DNA of 64,000 nt from an uncultured Clostridia bacterium (GTDB taxonomy: Bacteria; Bacillota; Clostridia; UBA1381). How positions within the stretch are numbered: position 1 is the stretch's first letter; each line of letters opens with the position of its first letter. The notes beneath the pieces are model-generated. The model saw nothing but the letters and a program-made list of their open reading frames with translations, had not been told where the DNA came from and did no database searches. Location: positions 81,476-145,475 of the forward strand of contig CAKSSN010000005.1 of the NCBI GenBank assembly GCA_934489015.1. Direction: 5' to 3'. A program made the translations under genes and the position numbers. Shown piece by piece: positions 1 through 8,333 of this stretch.

Positions 1-712
1 CGTTTGCCTTAATATTCTTAAGACCTGCGTTGAACTTTTCGAGAAGCTCTGCATTTTCACCCTTCTTTACGGCAAAGCCGTAGCCTGCCGGGTTAAGTAC
101 ATCGCCAAGCATTTCAAGCTTTACGCCCTCTGATTTGATTGCCCATGCGATAACGGAATAGTCCTCAAAGCAAGCGTCGTTTACTCCGCTTATAACTGCC
201 TGATACATTGACGGCGAATCATCGTAATATGAAATTTCAAAGCCGTACTTATCCTTGATTGATTCTGTATATTCAAGGCTCATTGTACCGTTCTTTGCGG
301 CAATCTTTTTGCCTGCAAGATCAGCTTCCGACTTAATATCGCTGCCCGGTGCAACAACGAGTATCTGACCGTCCTCAAAATATGAGTCCGAAAAATCAAA
401 TGTTTGCTTTCTCTCGTCATTAATTGTCATTCCGGCAATCATACCGTCGGCCTGACCCGACTGAACAGAACCCATTGCAGCCTTAAAGCCTTCGTTTTTC
501 ATTTCGTATTCAAATTTCTGATCCTCAGCAACTGCTGCGAGAATTTCCATATCAACACCTACATATTCGCCTGTTGACTCGTCGAGAAACTCAAACGGTG
601 CGAATGAGTTGTCGGAGGAAATTGTGTACTTTTCTGTCTTTTCTCCGCATGATGCAAGACCTGCACACATTGCCAGCGCGGCCGCAAAACATATTACTTT
701 CTTTAATTTCAC
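1..712 (-). CDS. Amino-acid ABC transporter substrate-binding lipoprotein (partial, C-terminus off the left edge)
   Basis: The reading frame enters from the window edge and starts at a GTG at 710-712 on the minus strand, with AAAGG upstream. The N-terminus is a lipoprotein signal: Lys-rich start, hydrophobic stretch, then lipobox GLASC with the lipidated Cys at residue 22. The mature part matches the SBP_bac_3 (polar amino acid/glutamine) fold: an early SDNSFAPFEF segment, GVDMEIL, then QSGQADGMIAGMT and NDERKQTFDFSDSY, which are family landmarks. About 237 codons are visible of a usual 260-280. It would deliver an amino acid to a membrane permease lying outside the window. A sigma-A type promoter precedes it. 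Family assignment is firm; the ligand is not readable. Confidence 0.9.
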   Translation of the reverse strand, partial: MKLKKVICFAAALAMCAGLASCGEKTEKYTISSDNSFAPFEFLDESTGEYVGVDMEILAAVAEDQKFEYEMKNEGFKAAMGSVQSGQADGMIAGMTINDERKQTFDFSDSYFEDGQILVVAPGSDIKSEADLAGKKIAAKNGTMSLEYTESIKDKYGFEISYYDDSPSMYQAVISGVNDACFEDYSVIAWAIKSEGVKLEMLGDVLNPAGYGFAVKKGENAELLEKFNAGLKNIKAN

Positions 713-760
713 TTCTACCAATCCTTTCTTTTTACTTAAAATAAATATAATTCATACATC

Positions 761-789
761 ATTATATCATACTTTTAAAAAAATATCAA
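761..789 (-). promoter_or_regulatory. Sigma-A promoter of the amino-acid binding protein gene
   Basis: Read on the minus strand: TTGATA (-35, 784-789), 17-bp spacer, TATAAT (-10, 761-766), about 50 bases before the GTG start. It is divergent from the nifS promoter. Confidence 0.75.
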
Positions 790-849
790 TAGCTTTTTTA
801 CAATTTATAAGAAAATTTAAGTAATTTGACTATATTGCACCCGATATAC

Positions 850-878
850 TTGACGAAATTTATATTTTAGGTTATAAT
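850..878 (+). promoter_or_regulatory. Sigma-A promoter of nifS-thiI
   Basis: TTGACG at 850-855, 17-bp spacer, TATAAT at 873-878. It lies about 45 bases before the nifS start codon and probably drives nifS and thiI together. Confidence 0.75.
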
Positions 879-923
879 AGAAGATGGATTAGTACAGACA
901 GATTAAAATGAAAGGCGAAATTT

Positions 924-2048
924 ATGATATATCTTGATAACGCTTCAACAACAAAGCCGTCGGAGGCGGCAAAGGCGGCAGTGCTTGAAGCAATGGAGCA
1001 ATTCGGAAATCCGTCATCTCTGCACGGAGTGGGAATAAAGGCGGAAAAAATAGTCGAAAGCGCCAGAGAAGCCGTTGCCACGCGGCTCGGAGTGAACAAA
1101 AAAACCGTGTTTTTCACATCGGGCGGAACGGAAGCGAACAACACTGCGGTTTTCGGCGCGGCAAGGGCGCTTGAAAAAAGAGGAAAGCATATTATAACCT
1201 CTTCAATAGAGCACCCGTCTGTTCTTGAGGCCTTTAAAGAGCTTGAGGGACGCGGCTTTTCGGTTACATATCTGCCGGCGGAAAAAAGCGGACGGGTGAG
1301 CCTTGAAGCTTTGAAAGAAGCGCTTCGTGACGACACGGTTTTGGTCAGCGTTATGGCGGTAAATAATGAAACGGGCGTAATTCAGCCGATAAGGGAAATA
1401 AGCGATGCAGTGCACGAGAAATGCCCGGCGGCTGTTGTTCATTCGGACTGCGTTCAGGCTTTCGGAAAAACAGACTGCCGCTTAAAGCAGCTCGGCGCGG
1501 ATATGGTGAGCGTGAGCAGCCATAAAATTCACGGACCTAAGGGAGTAGGCGCGCTCTGCATTAATCACGCAAGAGTGCTACCGCTTCTTTTCGGCGGAGA
1601 GCAGCAGGGAAAAATCCGCCCGGGAACGGAAAATGTACCCGGAATTGCCGGCTTCGGCGCGGCGGCTTCCGAAAGCTTTGGCAGCTGCGAAAAGCAGTAC
1701 GACGCGCTTAAACGGGGAATAAAAGAGAGCATAGATAATGCTATCATAAACGGCGCGGAGGAATACTCCTCAAAATGCATTTTAAACGTTTCGTTTTTGG
1801 GGCTTAGGTCGGAAATTCTTCTTCACAGCCTTGAAACGCACGGAATTTATGTGTCAACAGGCTCTGCCTGCTCATCGCATAAGCCGGAGGTCAGTCACGT
1901 TCTTACGGCAATGGGGCTTGACAGAAAAAGCGCGGACAGCGCAATCCGCTTCAGCTTTGACAGCTCAATTACGGACGAGGATATAAAATTTGTTGTGTCG
2001 GCGCTTAAAAAAGAGGTTGAAACAATAAGAAAATTTGTACGCGCATAA
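924..2048 (+). CDS. nifS: Cysteine desulfurase, NifS/IscS type, paired with ThiI
   Basis: 374-residue PLP enzyme that takes sulfur from L-cysteine and passes it on as a protein persulfide. It begins with the family signature YLDNAST. The PLP lysine is K201 in SSHKIHGPKG and the persulfide cysteine is C316 in STGSACSSHK, on the flexible loop of class I desulfurases. H97 (SIEHPS) is the conserved PLP-stacking histidine. RBS AAAGGCG lies 6 bases before the ATG. It sits 17 bp upstream of thiI, the same pairing as nifZ-thiI in Bacillus, so its main job is inferred to be supplying sulfur for 4-thiouridine in tRNA, although a contribution to Fe-S assembly cannot be excluded. Confidence 0.93.
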   Translation: MIYLDNASTTKPSEAAKAAVLEAMEQFGNPSSLHGVGIKAEKIVESAREAVATRLGVNKKTVFFTSGGTEANNTAVFGAARALEKRGKHIITSSIEHPSVLEAFKELEGRGFSVTYLPAEKSGRVSLEALKEALRDDTVLVSVMAVNNETGVIQPIREISDAVHEKCPAAVVHSDCVQAFGKTDCRLKQLGADMVSVSSHKIHGPKGVGALCINHARVLPLLFGGEQQGKIRPGTENVPGIAGFGAAASESFGSCEKQYDALKRGIKESIDNAIINGAEEYSSKCILNVSFLGLRSEILLHSLETHGIYVSTGSACSSHKPEVSHVLTAMGLDRKSADSAIRFSFDSSITDEDIKFVVSALKKEVETIRKFVRA

Positions 2049-2065
2049 GGATTAAGGAGATTGTT

Positions 2066-3250
2066 ATGAAAGAAATTATACTTGCAAAATACGGAGAAAT
2101 AATATTAAAGGGCTGCAACAGACCGAGATTTGAAAAGGTGCTTGTTAAAAATATAAGCAATTCGCTCAAAGGCATTGAGGGAGTTGATATTCGTCTTGCG
2201 CAGGCTACAATATATATAGAAGCAGACGGCGGAGAAAAGCTTGATTTGATTTGCGAAAGGCTTTCGAAAATATTCGGAATTGTGTCAATAACGCGCGCGG
2301 CGCAGTGCGAAAAGGATATTGAAAAAATCAAGGAAACGGCGCTTGAATACTGCGGAGCGGAGCTTAAGGAGGGCGTCAGCTTCAAGGTTGAGGCAAAGCG
2401 CTCGGATAAAAAATTCCCGCTCAATTCGCAGGATATAAGTCGCGAGGTCGGCGGATTTTTGCATGACAGCTGCACGGGCTGCATTGTTGATGTTCATAAT
2501 CCGGATAAAAATGTTAAGGTTGAGGTGCGCGATTTCGGCGCGTATGTATATGTTGCTCAAAATAAAATAAAGGGTCAGGGCGGAATGCCTATCGGAACGG
2601 GGCTTAAAGCAACGCTTCTGCTTTCGGGCGGAATTGATTCGCCTGTTGCCGGACACATGATTGCAAAGCGCGGACTTGAAATTGACGCGGTGAACTTTTT
2701 CAGCTATCCGTATACGAGTGAGCGCGCAAAGGAAAAGGTTATTGAGCTTGCCTCTATAATTGCCGAATACACCTCAAAAATCGAGCTTTATATAGTGCCG
2801 TTTACCGATATTCAGCTTAAAATAAGAGATAACTGCCCGGAGGAGCATATGACGCTTATTATGCGCCGATTTATGATGAGAATTGCCGAAAAACTTGCAA
2901 GAAAGCACAAATCGGCGGGACTTATAACGGGCGAAAGCGTAGGTCAGGTAGCAAGCCAGACGCTCGGCGCGCTTGACGTTACAAATTCGGTTGTTGATAT
3001 GCCTGTTCTGCGTCCGCTTATCGGAATGGACAAGGATGAGATTATTGAGCGCGCAAGGCAGATAGGCACATTTGAAACCTCGATTTTACCTTATGAGGAT
3101 TGCTGCACCGTGTTCACTCCGAAGCACCCGACAACAAATCCGAAAAGAGCGTCCGTTATCAGAACGGAAAGCGTTTTAGATATTGAAAAGCTCGTTGACG
3201 AAGCTGTTGAGGGAACGGAAAAAATAGTTGTTTATCCGAAGAATATCTGA
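2066..3250 (+). CDS. thiI: tRNA 4-thiouridine synthetase ThiI (rhodanese-less form)
   Basis: 394 residues. The N-terminal ferredoxin-like and THUMP region (about 1-165, opening ILAKYGEIILKG) binds tRNA; the PP-loop adenylation motif SGGIDSPVAG is near residue 190. The protein ends soon after the EDCCTVFTPKHPTTNP segment, with no C-terminal rhodanese domain, as in Bacillus ThiI. In that lineage sulfur is handed directly from the neighbouring desulfurase, which fits nifS 17 bp upstream. It makes s4U at position 8 of tRNAs, a near-UV sensor base. RBS GGAG lies 6-7 bases before the ATG. Confidence 0.93.
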   Translation: MKEIILAKYGEIILKGCNRPRFEKVLVKNISNSLKGIEGVDIRLAQATIYIEADGGEKLDLICERLSKIFGIVSITRAAQCEKDIEKIKETALEYCGAELKEGVSFKVEAKRSDKKFPLNSQDISREVGGFLHDSCTGCIVDVHNPDKNVKVEVRDFGAYVYVAQNKIKGQGGMPIGTGLKATLLLSGGIDSPVAGHMIAKRGLEIDAVNFFSYPYTSERAKEKVIELASIIAEYTSKIELYIVPFTDIQLKIRDNCPEEHMTLIMRRFMMRIAEKLARKHKSAGLITGESVGQVASQTLGALDVTNSVVDMPVLRPLIGMDKDEIIERARQIGTFETSILPYEDCCTVFTPKHPTTNPKRASVIRTESVLDIEKLVDEAVEGTEKIVVYPKNI

Positions 3251-3270
3251 TTTTTGAAATGAGGTAGTAA

Positions 3271-3415
3271 GTCTGAATAAAATCGCCCATAGCGCAGCTT
3301 TTTGTTCGGGGCGGTACCATCGTACAGCACCGCTCACTGCAAAGCAACACTCTGAACGATTTTCTTTCAGACTTAAATTTTGTGCCTTACAGCACGGAAA
3401 GGAATGGTTATAAAA
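3271..3415 (+). promoter_or_regulatory. Structured leader element before cinA, related to the one at 44422-44515
   Basis: The interval between thiI and cinA folds around a long closing stem: GTCTGAA (3271-3277) with TTCAGAC (3366-3372), extended by AAAATCG (3279-3285) with CGATTTT (3357-3363). A second small hairpin GTGC/GCAC (3382-3385 with 3392-3395) sits directly before GGAAAGGAAT, the ribosome binding site of cinA. Several blocks recur in order at 44422-44515, with about 55 bases fewer in the middle. I do not recognise it as a known riboswitch. It may be a structured RNA or a small inserted repeat. Confidence 0.55.
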
Positions 3416-4651
3416 ATGAAGGCTGAATTAATATCTGTCGGAACGGAGCTTTTGCTCGGCGAAATACTGAATACCGATGCGCAGTTTTTAGCGCGCGAGC
3501 TGTCTGAAATAGGCATTGACGTTTATCATCAGAGCGTTGTCGGCGATAATGAAAACAGGCTTGCCGAGAGCGTAAGGTGCGCGCTTGAAAGGTCTGATAT
3601 AATTATTGCGTCGGGAGGACTCGGACCGACGCCCGACGACATTACGAAAGAAGTTATTTCAAAGGTCTGCGGCAGAGAACTTGTTCTTGATACGGAAAGT
3701 CTCGGATATATAGCCGGCTATTTTAAACGCACCGGCAGGGAAATGACAAAAAATAACGAGAAGCAGGCTTATATGCCGGATGGCTGCATAATACTTAAAA
3801 ATAACTGCGGCACTGCGCCGGGCTGTATAATTGAAACGGGTGAAAAGGCTGTTATAATTCTGCCGGGTCCGCCGGTTGAGCTTGAGAGAATGTATACCGA
3901 GAGCGTGAAGCCGTACCTTAAAGCAAAAGCGGGGAACAAGCTTTTTACAAAAACTCTGCACCTGTTCGGAATAGGCGAGTCGGCTGTTGCGGACGGACTT
4001 TCGCGTCTTATGGAAAGCTCGGTAAATCCGACTGTTGCGCCTTATGCAAAAACGGGCGAGGTATATCTGCGCCTTGCGGCAAAGGCAGAAAGCGCAGATG
4101 AAGCCGAAAAAATAATGGCTCCGGCGCTTGATGAAATTTATGAAAAATACGGAAGCTTTGTTTATTCCGACGACGGAAAGAGCCTGCCCGAAACGGTTAT
4201 TTCTTCTCTGCTTGATAAAGGGCTTACCATAAGCACGGCGGAGAGCTGCACGGGAGGGCTTATTGCAAAAACGATAACGGATTTTTCGGGTGTGTCGGAA
4301 ATTTTCTCTGAGGGCTATGTTACGTATTCAAACGATGCTAAAATGAAAAATCTGGGTGTGTCTGCCGTCACTCTTGAAAAGTTCGGGGCGGTAAGCGAGC
4401 AGACGGCGCGCGAAATGGCAGAGGGAGTAAGAAGCAAAGCGCAGTCGGATATTGGCGTTTCGGTAACGGGAATTGCAGGACCGGGCGGCGGCAGTGCGGA
4501 TAAGCCGGTAGGTCTTGTTTATGCCGCGCTTTCGTGCAGCGGCGGCACCGTATGCAAAAAGCTTATGTTAAACGGCGACCGTGAAAAGGTAAGGTATCTT
4601 ACAATGCTAAATGTTTTTTCGATGATTAATGAAGCAATTTCTAAAATGTGA
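3416..4651 (+). CDS. cinA: CinA family protein (competence/damage-inducible; NMN deamidase domain)
   Basis: 411 residues from ATG 3416, preceded by GGAAAGGAAT; an in-frame TTG 36 bases earlier lies inside the leader hairpin and lacks its own RBS. The N-terminal MoCF-like (COG1058) domain, about 1-170, shows VGTELLLGEILNTDAQFL, GGLGPTPDDITKE and LPGPP. The C-terminal CinA domain (about 255-411) shows STAESCTGGL and TGIAGPGGGS, the motifs of PncC-type nicotinamide mononucleotide deamidase. It is full length for the two-domain Gram-positive form. Its likely role is pyridine nucleotide repair and recycling. In many Gram-positives it lies near recA; here it follows thiI. Confidence 0.9.
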   Translation: MKAELISVGTELLLGEILNTDAQFLARELSEIGIDVYHQSVVGDNENRLAESVRCALERSDIIIASGGLGPTPDDITKEVISKVCGRELVLDTESLGYIAGYFKRTGREMTKNNEKQAYMPDGCIILKNNCGTAPGCIIETGEKAVIILPGPPVELERMYTESVKPYLKAKAGNKLFTKTLHLFGIGESAVADGLSRLMESSVNPTVAPYAKTGEVYLRLAAKAESADEAEKIMAPALDEIYEKYGSFVYSDDGKSLPETVISSLLDKGLTISTAESCTGGLIAKTITDFSGVSEIFSEGYVTYSNDAKMKNLGVSAVTLEKFGAVSEQTAREMAEGVRSKAQSDIGVSVTGIAGPGGGSADKPVGLVYAALSCSGGTVCKKLMLNGDREKVRYLTMLNVFSMINEAISKM

Positions 4652-4673
4652 AGCATAAAGGGGAAGTGAAAAG

Positions 4674-4877
4674 GTGAGCAAATACGAGCCGCTGTGGAGA
4701 TGGATAAAAGAAAACAGGGAAAATGACTTTGTTTTGACATATGACGATATAGAAAAAATCGCGGGTGTGCCGCTTGACCACTCTTTTCTGACATATAAAA
4801 AGGAGCTTTCGGAATATGGCTTTAAGGTCGGAAAAATATCCATGAAGAATAAAACCGTTGCTTTTGAGAGGCTTTAA
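4674..4877 (+). CDS. Small DUF7662-like protein
   Basis: 67 residues from GTG 4674, 22 bp after cinA, with AGGGGAAGTG-type RBS upstream. It opens SKYEPLWRWIKEN and contains LTYDDIEKIAG and DHSFLTYKKEL, a pattern I associate with the small DUF7662 proteins of clostridia and other bacteria, which are sometimes found next to nucleic-acid enzymes. It is rich in charged residues, has no signal or membrane segment, and should be cytoplasmic. Function unknown. It is probably cotranscribed with cinA because the only terminator lies after it. Confidence 0.65.
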   Translation: MSKYEPLWRWIKENRENDFVLTYDDIEKIAGVPLDHSFLTYKKELSEYGFKVGKISMKNKTVAFERL

Positions 4878-4893
4878 TGTAAACCTTCGGAGC

Positions 4894-4939
4894 AAAAAGA
4901 CTATGAAGCTTTCAAGAGAAAATTCATAGTCTTTTTTTC
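4894..4939. terminator. Bidirectional rho-independent terminator between convergent genes
   Basis: Stem AAAAAGACTATGAA (4894-4907) with TTCATAGTCTTTTT (4923-4936), T-tract to 4939; the A-tract on the 5' side provides a T-tract for the opposite strand. It separates the cinA operon from the convergent M56 peptidase gene. Confidence 0.9.
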
Positions 4940-4955
4940 TGATTTAAATAAATTA

Positions 4956-7133
4956 TTAAAACGCAGTCTTAAAATCATCAATTAAATATCTGCCGTCCGG
5001 TTGCCGAACGGTGATAATGCCAAAGCTTCTTTTCCCACCCGGGTCAAGTACGCTCGAATGTGCCGGTCTTACACATTTTACCGTAACATATGTTATTTGT
5101 GAGTTTTCCGCATACTCTTTTGAGCTTTCCATAGTGATTATGTCGGCGGTCGTCATGTCGTACACATTATTTACGGGTGATGGTGATGTATCATCAAAAA
5201 TTCTGAAATAATTGTCTATGCAGTTTTGAGTGCACAAGCGCTTCATGCTTTCAAAATTACTGTCACCGAATAGGTAAAAGAATTGGTCTATTGTATATTC
5301 GGAGGTGTTCGCTGCATATTGATTTTTTTTGATTATATTTTTTGACTTATATGTATTTGTAATAATCATACGGTTTCCCACATTAAATTTATTTTGAGGA
5401 ATTTTTATTATATCCGCAATCCCGATATATGCAATGTCATTATTGCTTTTTTCTATTACATAAAGTTCTGATTTATAAATTTGATTTTCAGAAAAATCGT
5501 AAATTGATGTTGCCGAGTCGTACAGCATATGATAGAAGCTGTAATATGTGCTCCAAATTCCGGTTTCATCTGTTTTTCGCAGTATATTTTCGGAAATTTG
5601 ATTTTCAATCGGTACTACAGCAATTGTTTCGCCGTTTTCATCAACTATAATTCGCTTTACAAGATCTCCGCTATAACTGTCTTGTGCCTCTGCTGTGCCG
5701 ATAAAAACTTTCTCATTCTTGGAATAATAATTTTCCGGCTCGGTCGGGCGTATAACATTCAGGCGAAAGCCTTGTATGTCAAAGCTTCGCATCATATCTT
5801 CAAAATAATCTACGGTTACGTATGTCACATCATTATGCAAAATGGGCGCACAGCGCATTACAACGCCGTATTCTTTTGACGAAACAGGGTTGTAATGAAT
5901 AAGTGAATCTCCGATTTTCAGCATTATTTCTTCTGCTTCGTTTTTTGTCATATATGTCGGAAATTTTATTTTAATTTCACCGTCGGTATATGAAATGTCG
6001 TTTACACCAAAACCGTCGAGTATATCCCTTAGCGGCAGATAGTATTCGCTACCGTATATAAAAGGCTCGTTTTTCAAAACTATTTTATTATCACCGTTGT
6101 AAACTTCATACTTTATGTCATCCGTTGCAAAGCTGTTTTGGATAATTCCGCTTGCAAAAACCGTTGTTGAAAGCATTATAGCTGCAATAACAGCGGATAT
6201 GACCGACATAAATTTGCTGGTTTTTCTTTTATTCCTGATCATAATAAATCTCCTTTTCAGAATTTTTTTACTGCTTGCCATTTGGGTGGTAAGCGGAAGC
6301 CTGATTGATTTACCCATCGGAAGCAGGGAAAGAATTGTGCTTATATAGCTCATTTGCTCGCTGCCTGACATATTTTTTGTAACCGACATATCGCAGGATA
6401 TTTCACACTCTGCCGCAATTTGCCTCGAAACATACCATACAACAGGATTAAACCAATGCACGCATTTTACAAATTCGGCAATCCATTTATATAAAATATC
6501 GTGCCGCTTAAAATGCGTCATTTCGTGGCGCAGTATGTTATGTAGCTGCTCGCTTGATAACTCTGTTTTCGGCAAAATCAGTGTTGGTCTGAATACGCCT
6601 GTCATAAACGGTGACGCAACATTTTCCCATACCCGAACATTGATTTTCTTGTTGGTATATTCGCTGATTTCGGGGAGAGATATAACCTCACCGGTTTTGC
6701 GTATTTTAATATTCAGCCTTACATAGCGTACAACATTTAAGAGCATTAAAGCCATTGCACCGATAAGCCATAAATACGCTAAAATATTCATTCGGTTATA
6801 AAATATTCTATCCCATATAGCTGTTGCTTTCTGCAAAAGCTGCGGCTTTTGAGTCGGGGCTGTCTGCACGATATTTCCGGTTGTTTCGGGTTGCTTACTG
6901 ACAACCTCTTGCCTTGTTTGTACCGTTTGTGTTGTAATGCTCGGTGCTGACGGCGGATTTACATTAAAGCGCACCGGAATAAGCATTACAAAAACCACGC
7001 ACAGCCATATGTAATAATGCCACGAATATCCGAAAAGCTTTTTCGTTATCGGTCGAAAAATGCTGATAACAGTTGCAAGAGCAGAGCCGGCAAGCGATGT
7101 GATTAAAAGTGCTTTGAATATTTCGCTTATCAA
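4956..7133 (-). CDS. BlaR1-type M56 membrane metallopeptidase with stalk-like outer domain
   Basis: 725 residues. Membrane segments lie near 5-27, 37-55, 115-137 and 312-335. The zinc motif HEMTH is at 203-207 in LRHEMTHFKRHD, followed by AECEISCD (about 241-248), the usual M56/BlaR1 pattern. After the last membrane segment comes a copper-amine-oxidase-N ('stalk') like domain (about 345-440: LKNEPF, YYLPLRDILDGFGV) and then an NTF2/DUF4829-like C-terminal region ending SFGIITVRQPDGRYLIDDF. The penicillin-binding sensor domain of BlaR1 (STYK serine motif) is absent. Its stop overlaps the start side of blaI by 4 bp, as usual for blaI-blaR1 pairs. Inferred role: it senses a cell-wall or surface signal and inactivates the repressor by proteolysis. 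The inducer is unknown. Confidence 0.85.
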   Translation of the reverse strand: MISEIFKALLITSLAGSALATVISIFRPITKKLFGYSWHYYIWLCVVFVMLIPVRFNVNPPSAPSITTQTVQTRQEVVSKQPETTGNIVQTAPTQKPQLLQKATAIWDRIFYNRMNILAYLWLIGAMALMLLNVVRYVRLNIKIRKTGEVISLPEISEYTNKKINVRVWENVASPFMTGVFRPTLILPKTELSSEQLHNILRHEMTHFKRHDILYKWIAEFVKCVHWFNPVVWYVSRQIAAECEISCDMSVTKNMSGSEQMSYISTILSLLPMGKSIRLPLTTQMASSKKILKRRFIMIRNKRKTSKFMSVISAVIAAIMLSTTVFASGIIQNSFATDDIKYEVYNGDNKIVLKNEPFIYGSEYYLPLRDILDGFGVNDISYTDGEIKIKFPTYMTKNEAEEIMLKIGDSLIHYNPVSSKEYGVVMRCAPILHNDVTYVTVDYFEDMMRSFDIQGFRLNVIRPTEPENYYSKNEKVFIGTAEAQDSYSGDLVKRIIVDENGETIAVVPIENQISENILRKTDETGIWSTYYSFYHMLYDSATSIYDFSENQIYKSELYVIEKSNNDIAYIGIADIIKIPQNKFNVGNRMIITNTYKSKNIIKKNQYAANTSEYTIDQFFYLFGDSNFESMKRLCTQNCIDNYFRIFDDTSPSPVNNVYDMTTADIITMESSKEYAENSQITYVTVKCVRPAHSSVLDPGGKRSFGIITVRQPDGRYLIDDFKTAF

Positions 7134-7507
7134 TTTCGTCCCTCCTTATCCTCGAAAATTGCTTTGAGCTCTTTAATATCCTTATCCGAAAACTGTTCCT
7201 CTTCAAAAAGTGCGGCAACAAGATTTTCGGCTGAGCCGTCAAACAGATTTTTTATAAGGCTTTTCACCTGCGATTTTTTATATTCCTTTGCTGTCAAAAT
7301 CGGTGTGTAATACCACGCCTTGCCGCGCCTTTCGGCAGACAATGCGCCCTTTTCGACAAGCCGTGCGAGAAATGTGGCAATTGTTGTGCGCTTCCAGCCC
7401 TTTTCTTCAACGGCTTTTCCTATTGCCGCCGAGCCAATCGGCTCATCAGCTTCCCATACAACTTTCATAATTTCAAGCTCCGCTTCACCTATATTTATAT
7501 TTTTCAT
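7130..7507 (-). CDS. BlaI/MecI/CopY family repressor
   Basis: 125 residues from ATG 7507; GGAGG lies 8 bases upstream, and the in-frame TTG at 7522 is inside that RBS region, so it is rejected as the start. The N-terminal winged helix shows GEAELEIMKVVWEAD and GWKRTTIATFLARLVEKG, typical of BlaI. The C-terminal dimerisation part carries SAENLVAALFEE, near the region where BlaI is cleaved by its M56 partner. It overlaps the M56 gene by 4 bp. A palindrome over its own promoter suggests autorepression relieved by proteolysis, as in the bla and mec systems. Confidence 0.9.
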   Translation of the reverse strand: MKNINIGEAELEIMKVVWEADEPIGSAAIGKAVEEKGWKRTTIATFLARLVEKGALSAERRGKAWYYTPILTAKEYKKSQVKSLIKNLFDGSAENLVAALFEEEQFSDKDIKELKAIFEDKEGRN

Positions 7508-7548
7508 AAGGCATACCTCCAATACATTCTACTTTTGTCGACATATAC

Positions 7549-7577
7549 AGTCTACCATGTTAGACATAGCTTGTCAA
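7549..7577 (-). promoter_or_regulatory. Promoter and BlaI operator of the blaI-M56 operon
   Basis: On the minus strand: TTGACA (-35, 7572-7577), 17-bp spacer, TAGACT (-10, 7549-7554). The inverted repeat GTCTA-N6-TAGAC (7550-7565) covers the -10 and half the spacer. It resembles the GTCTACA/TGTAGAC-type sites bound by BlaI-family dimers, so binding would block RNA polymerase. Confidence 0.75.
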
Positions 7578-7920
7578 GCGGTTTTAATTGATTTGTGAAT
7601 TTTGACTAAATGATTATGTGTGAAATTGTTTGTAATATATAAATTCATTATCCGCATTAAACAGGCTTTTAACATGGGTTTAGATTTAAAATTTTTTATG
7701 CTGTGCAGATGAAAAGCCGCTTTTAAAATGCCTTATTTATGTTTTATTAATGATTACTTGCTGTACGTTTTCGCGACGTAAATTGCGCCGTGCTGTGAGG
7801 GCATAAATTAGGAGAGGTATACATTAAAATATGGTATTGTTTAATTTTTATAATTAAATTTTTGTTTTCAAAAAAAATCGGGCTATTTTGTACAAATAGC
7901 CCGAAACTGAAAGAAAAGTG
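7578..7920. other. Gene-poor interval between the BlaI operator and the tRNA promoter
   Basis: This AT-rich stretch carries no convincing coding frame on either strand. The only clear structure in it is the leftward terminator-like hairpin listed at 7870-7903. The open frame crossing it on the minus strand is explained by the complement of the tRNA gene. Confidence 0.7.
7870..7903 (-). terminator. Leftward rho-independent terminator without an obvious upstream gene
   Basis: Perfect 10-bp stem CGGGCTATTT (7879-7888) / AAATAGCCCG (7894-7903) with a 5-base loop; on the minus strand it is followed by a run of T (A run at 7870-7877 on the plus strand). No minus-strand gene lies immediately to its right. 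Confidence 0.65.
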
Positions 7921-7949
7921 TTGACATTGCGGTGAAATAGTGGTATAAT
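7921..7949 (+). promoter_or_regulatory. Consensus sigma-A promoter of the tRNA-Gln gene
   Basis: TTGACA (7921-7926), 17-bp spacer, TATAAT (7944-7949): a perfect match to the vegetative consensus, starting about 50 bases before the tRNA, as expected for a strong stable-RNA promoter. Confidence 0.9.
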
Positions 7950-7971
7950 AATATTGTTGTGATTGACACAT

Positions 7972-8045
7972 TGCGGAATAGTGTAAGGGTAGCACTAGTG
8001 ACTCTGACTCACTCTGTTCGGGTTCGAATCCTGATTCCGCAGCCA
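7972..8045 (+). tRNA. tRNA-Gln (anticodon CUG)
   Basis: Cloverleaf: acceptor TGCGGAA pairs with TTCCGCA (8035-8041), discriminator G, and CCA is encoded (8043-8045). The D-arm contains AGTG...CACT. The anticodon stem AGTGA/TCACT encloses loop CTCTGAC, giving anticodon CTG (reads CAG). The T-arm is TCGGG-TTCGAAT-CCTGA. It is a single-gene unit with its own promoter and terminator. Confidence 0.95.
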
Positions 8046-8047
8046 CG

Positions 8048-8079
8048 TCGGAACAAGTTATGCTTGTTCCGATTTTTTT
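8048..8079 (+). terminator. Terminator of the tRNA-Gln gene
   Basis: Stem TCGGAACAAG (8048-8057) / CTTGTTCCGA (8063-8072), 5-base loop, then seven T. Confidence 0.92.
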
Positions 8080-8228
8080 GCCTTTGATATGTTGTTTCGG
8101 CGCGTTTTTTATGTTTTCCGAAATTACTTCCTTATCCGGGCTATGCATTTGAGCAGCACTTTTTCTCGTGCAAAAACGGAAATATATTTTCGGTTTTAAA
8201 AAAATTTATAGAAATTCTGAAAAACCTA

Positions 8229-8257
8229 TAGACAAATGAAATTTTTTGTAGTATAAT
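8229..8257 (+). promoter_or_regulatory. Promoter of upp
   Basis: TAGACA (8229-8234), 17-bp spacer, TATAAT (8252-8257). The whole element is nearly the same as the minD promoter at 20600-20628. Confidence 0.8.
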
Positions 8258-8333
8258 TAGAATATATGTGAGCGTAGGCTGCTGCAAAGCGTTTGTTTTG
8301 TGGGAGCCTAATACAAAAGCACGGAAAGGATAT

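Noticed and set aside
609..824. Plus-strand small open frame at the start of the amino-acid binding protein gene
   Set aside because: It is antisense to the lipoprotein signal and promoter region, with a low-complexity end; no RBS.
7747..8148. Minus-strand open frame of 133 codons over the tRNA region
   Set aside because: Its middle part is the complement of the tRNA-Gln gene, it crosses a terminator hairpin, and it has no RBS or protein-family likeness.
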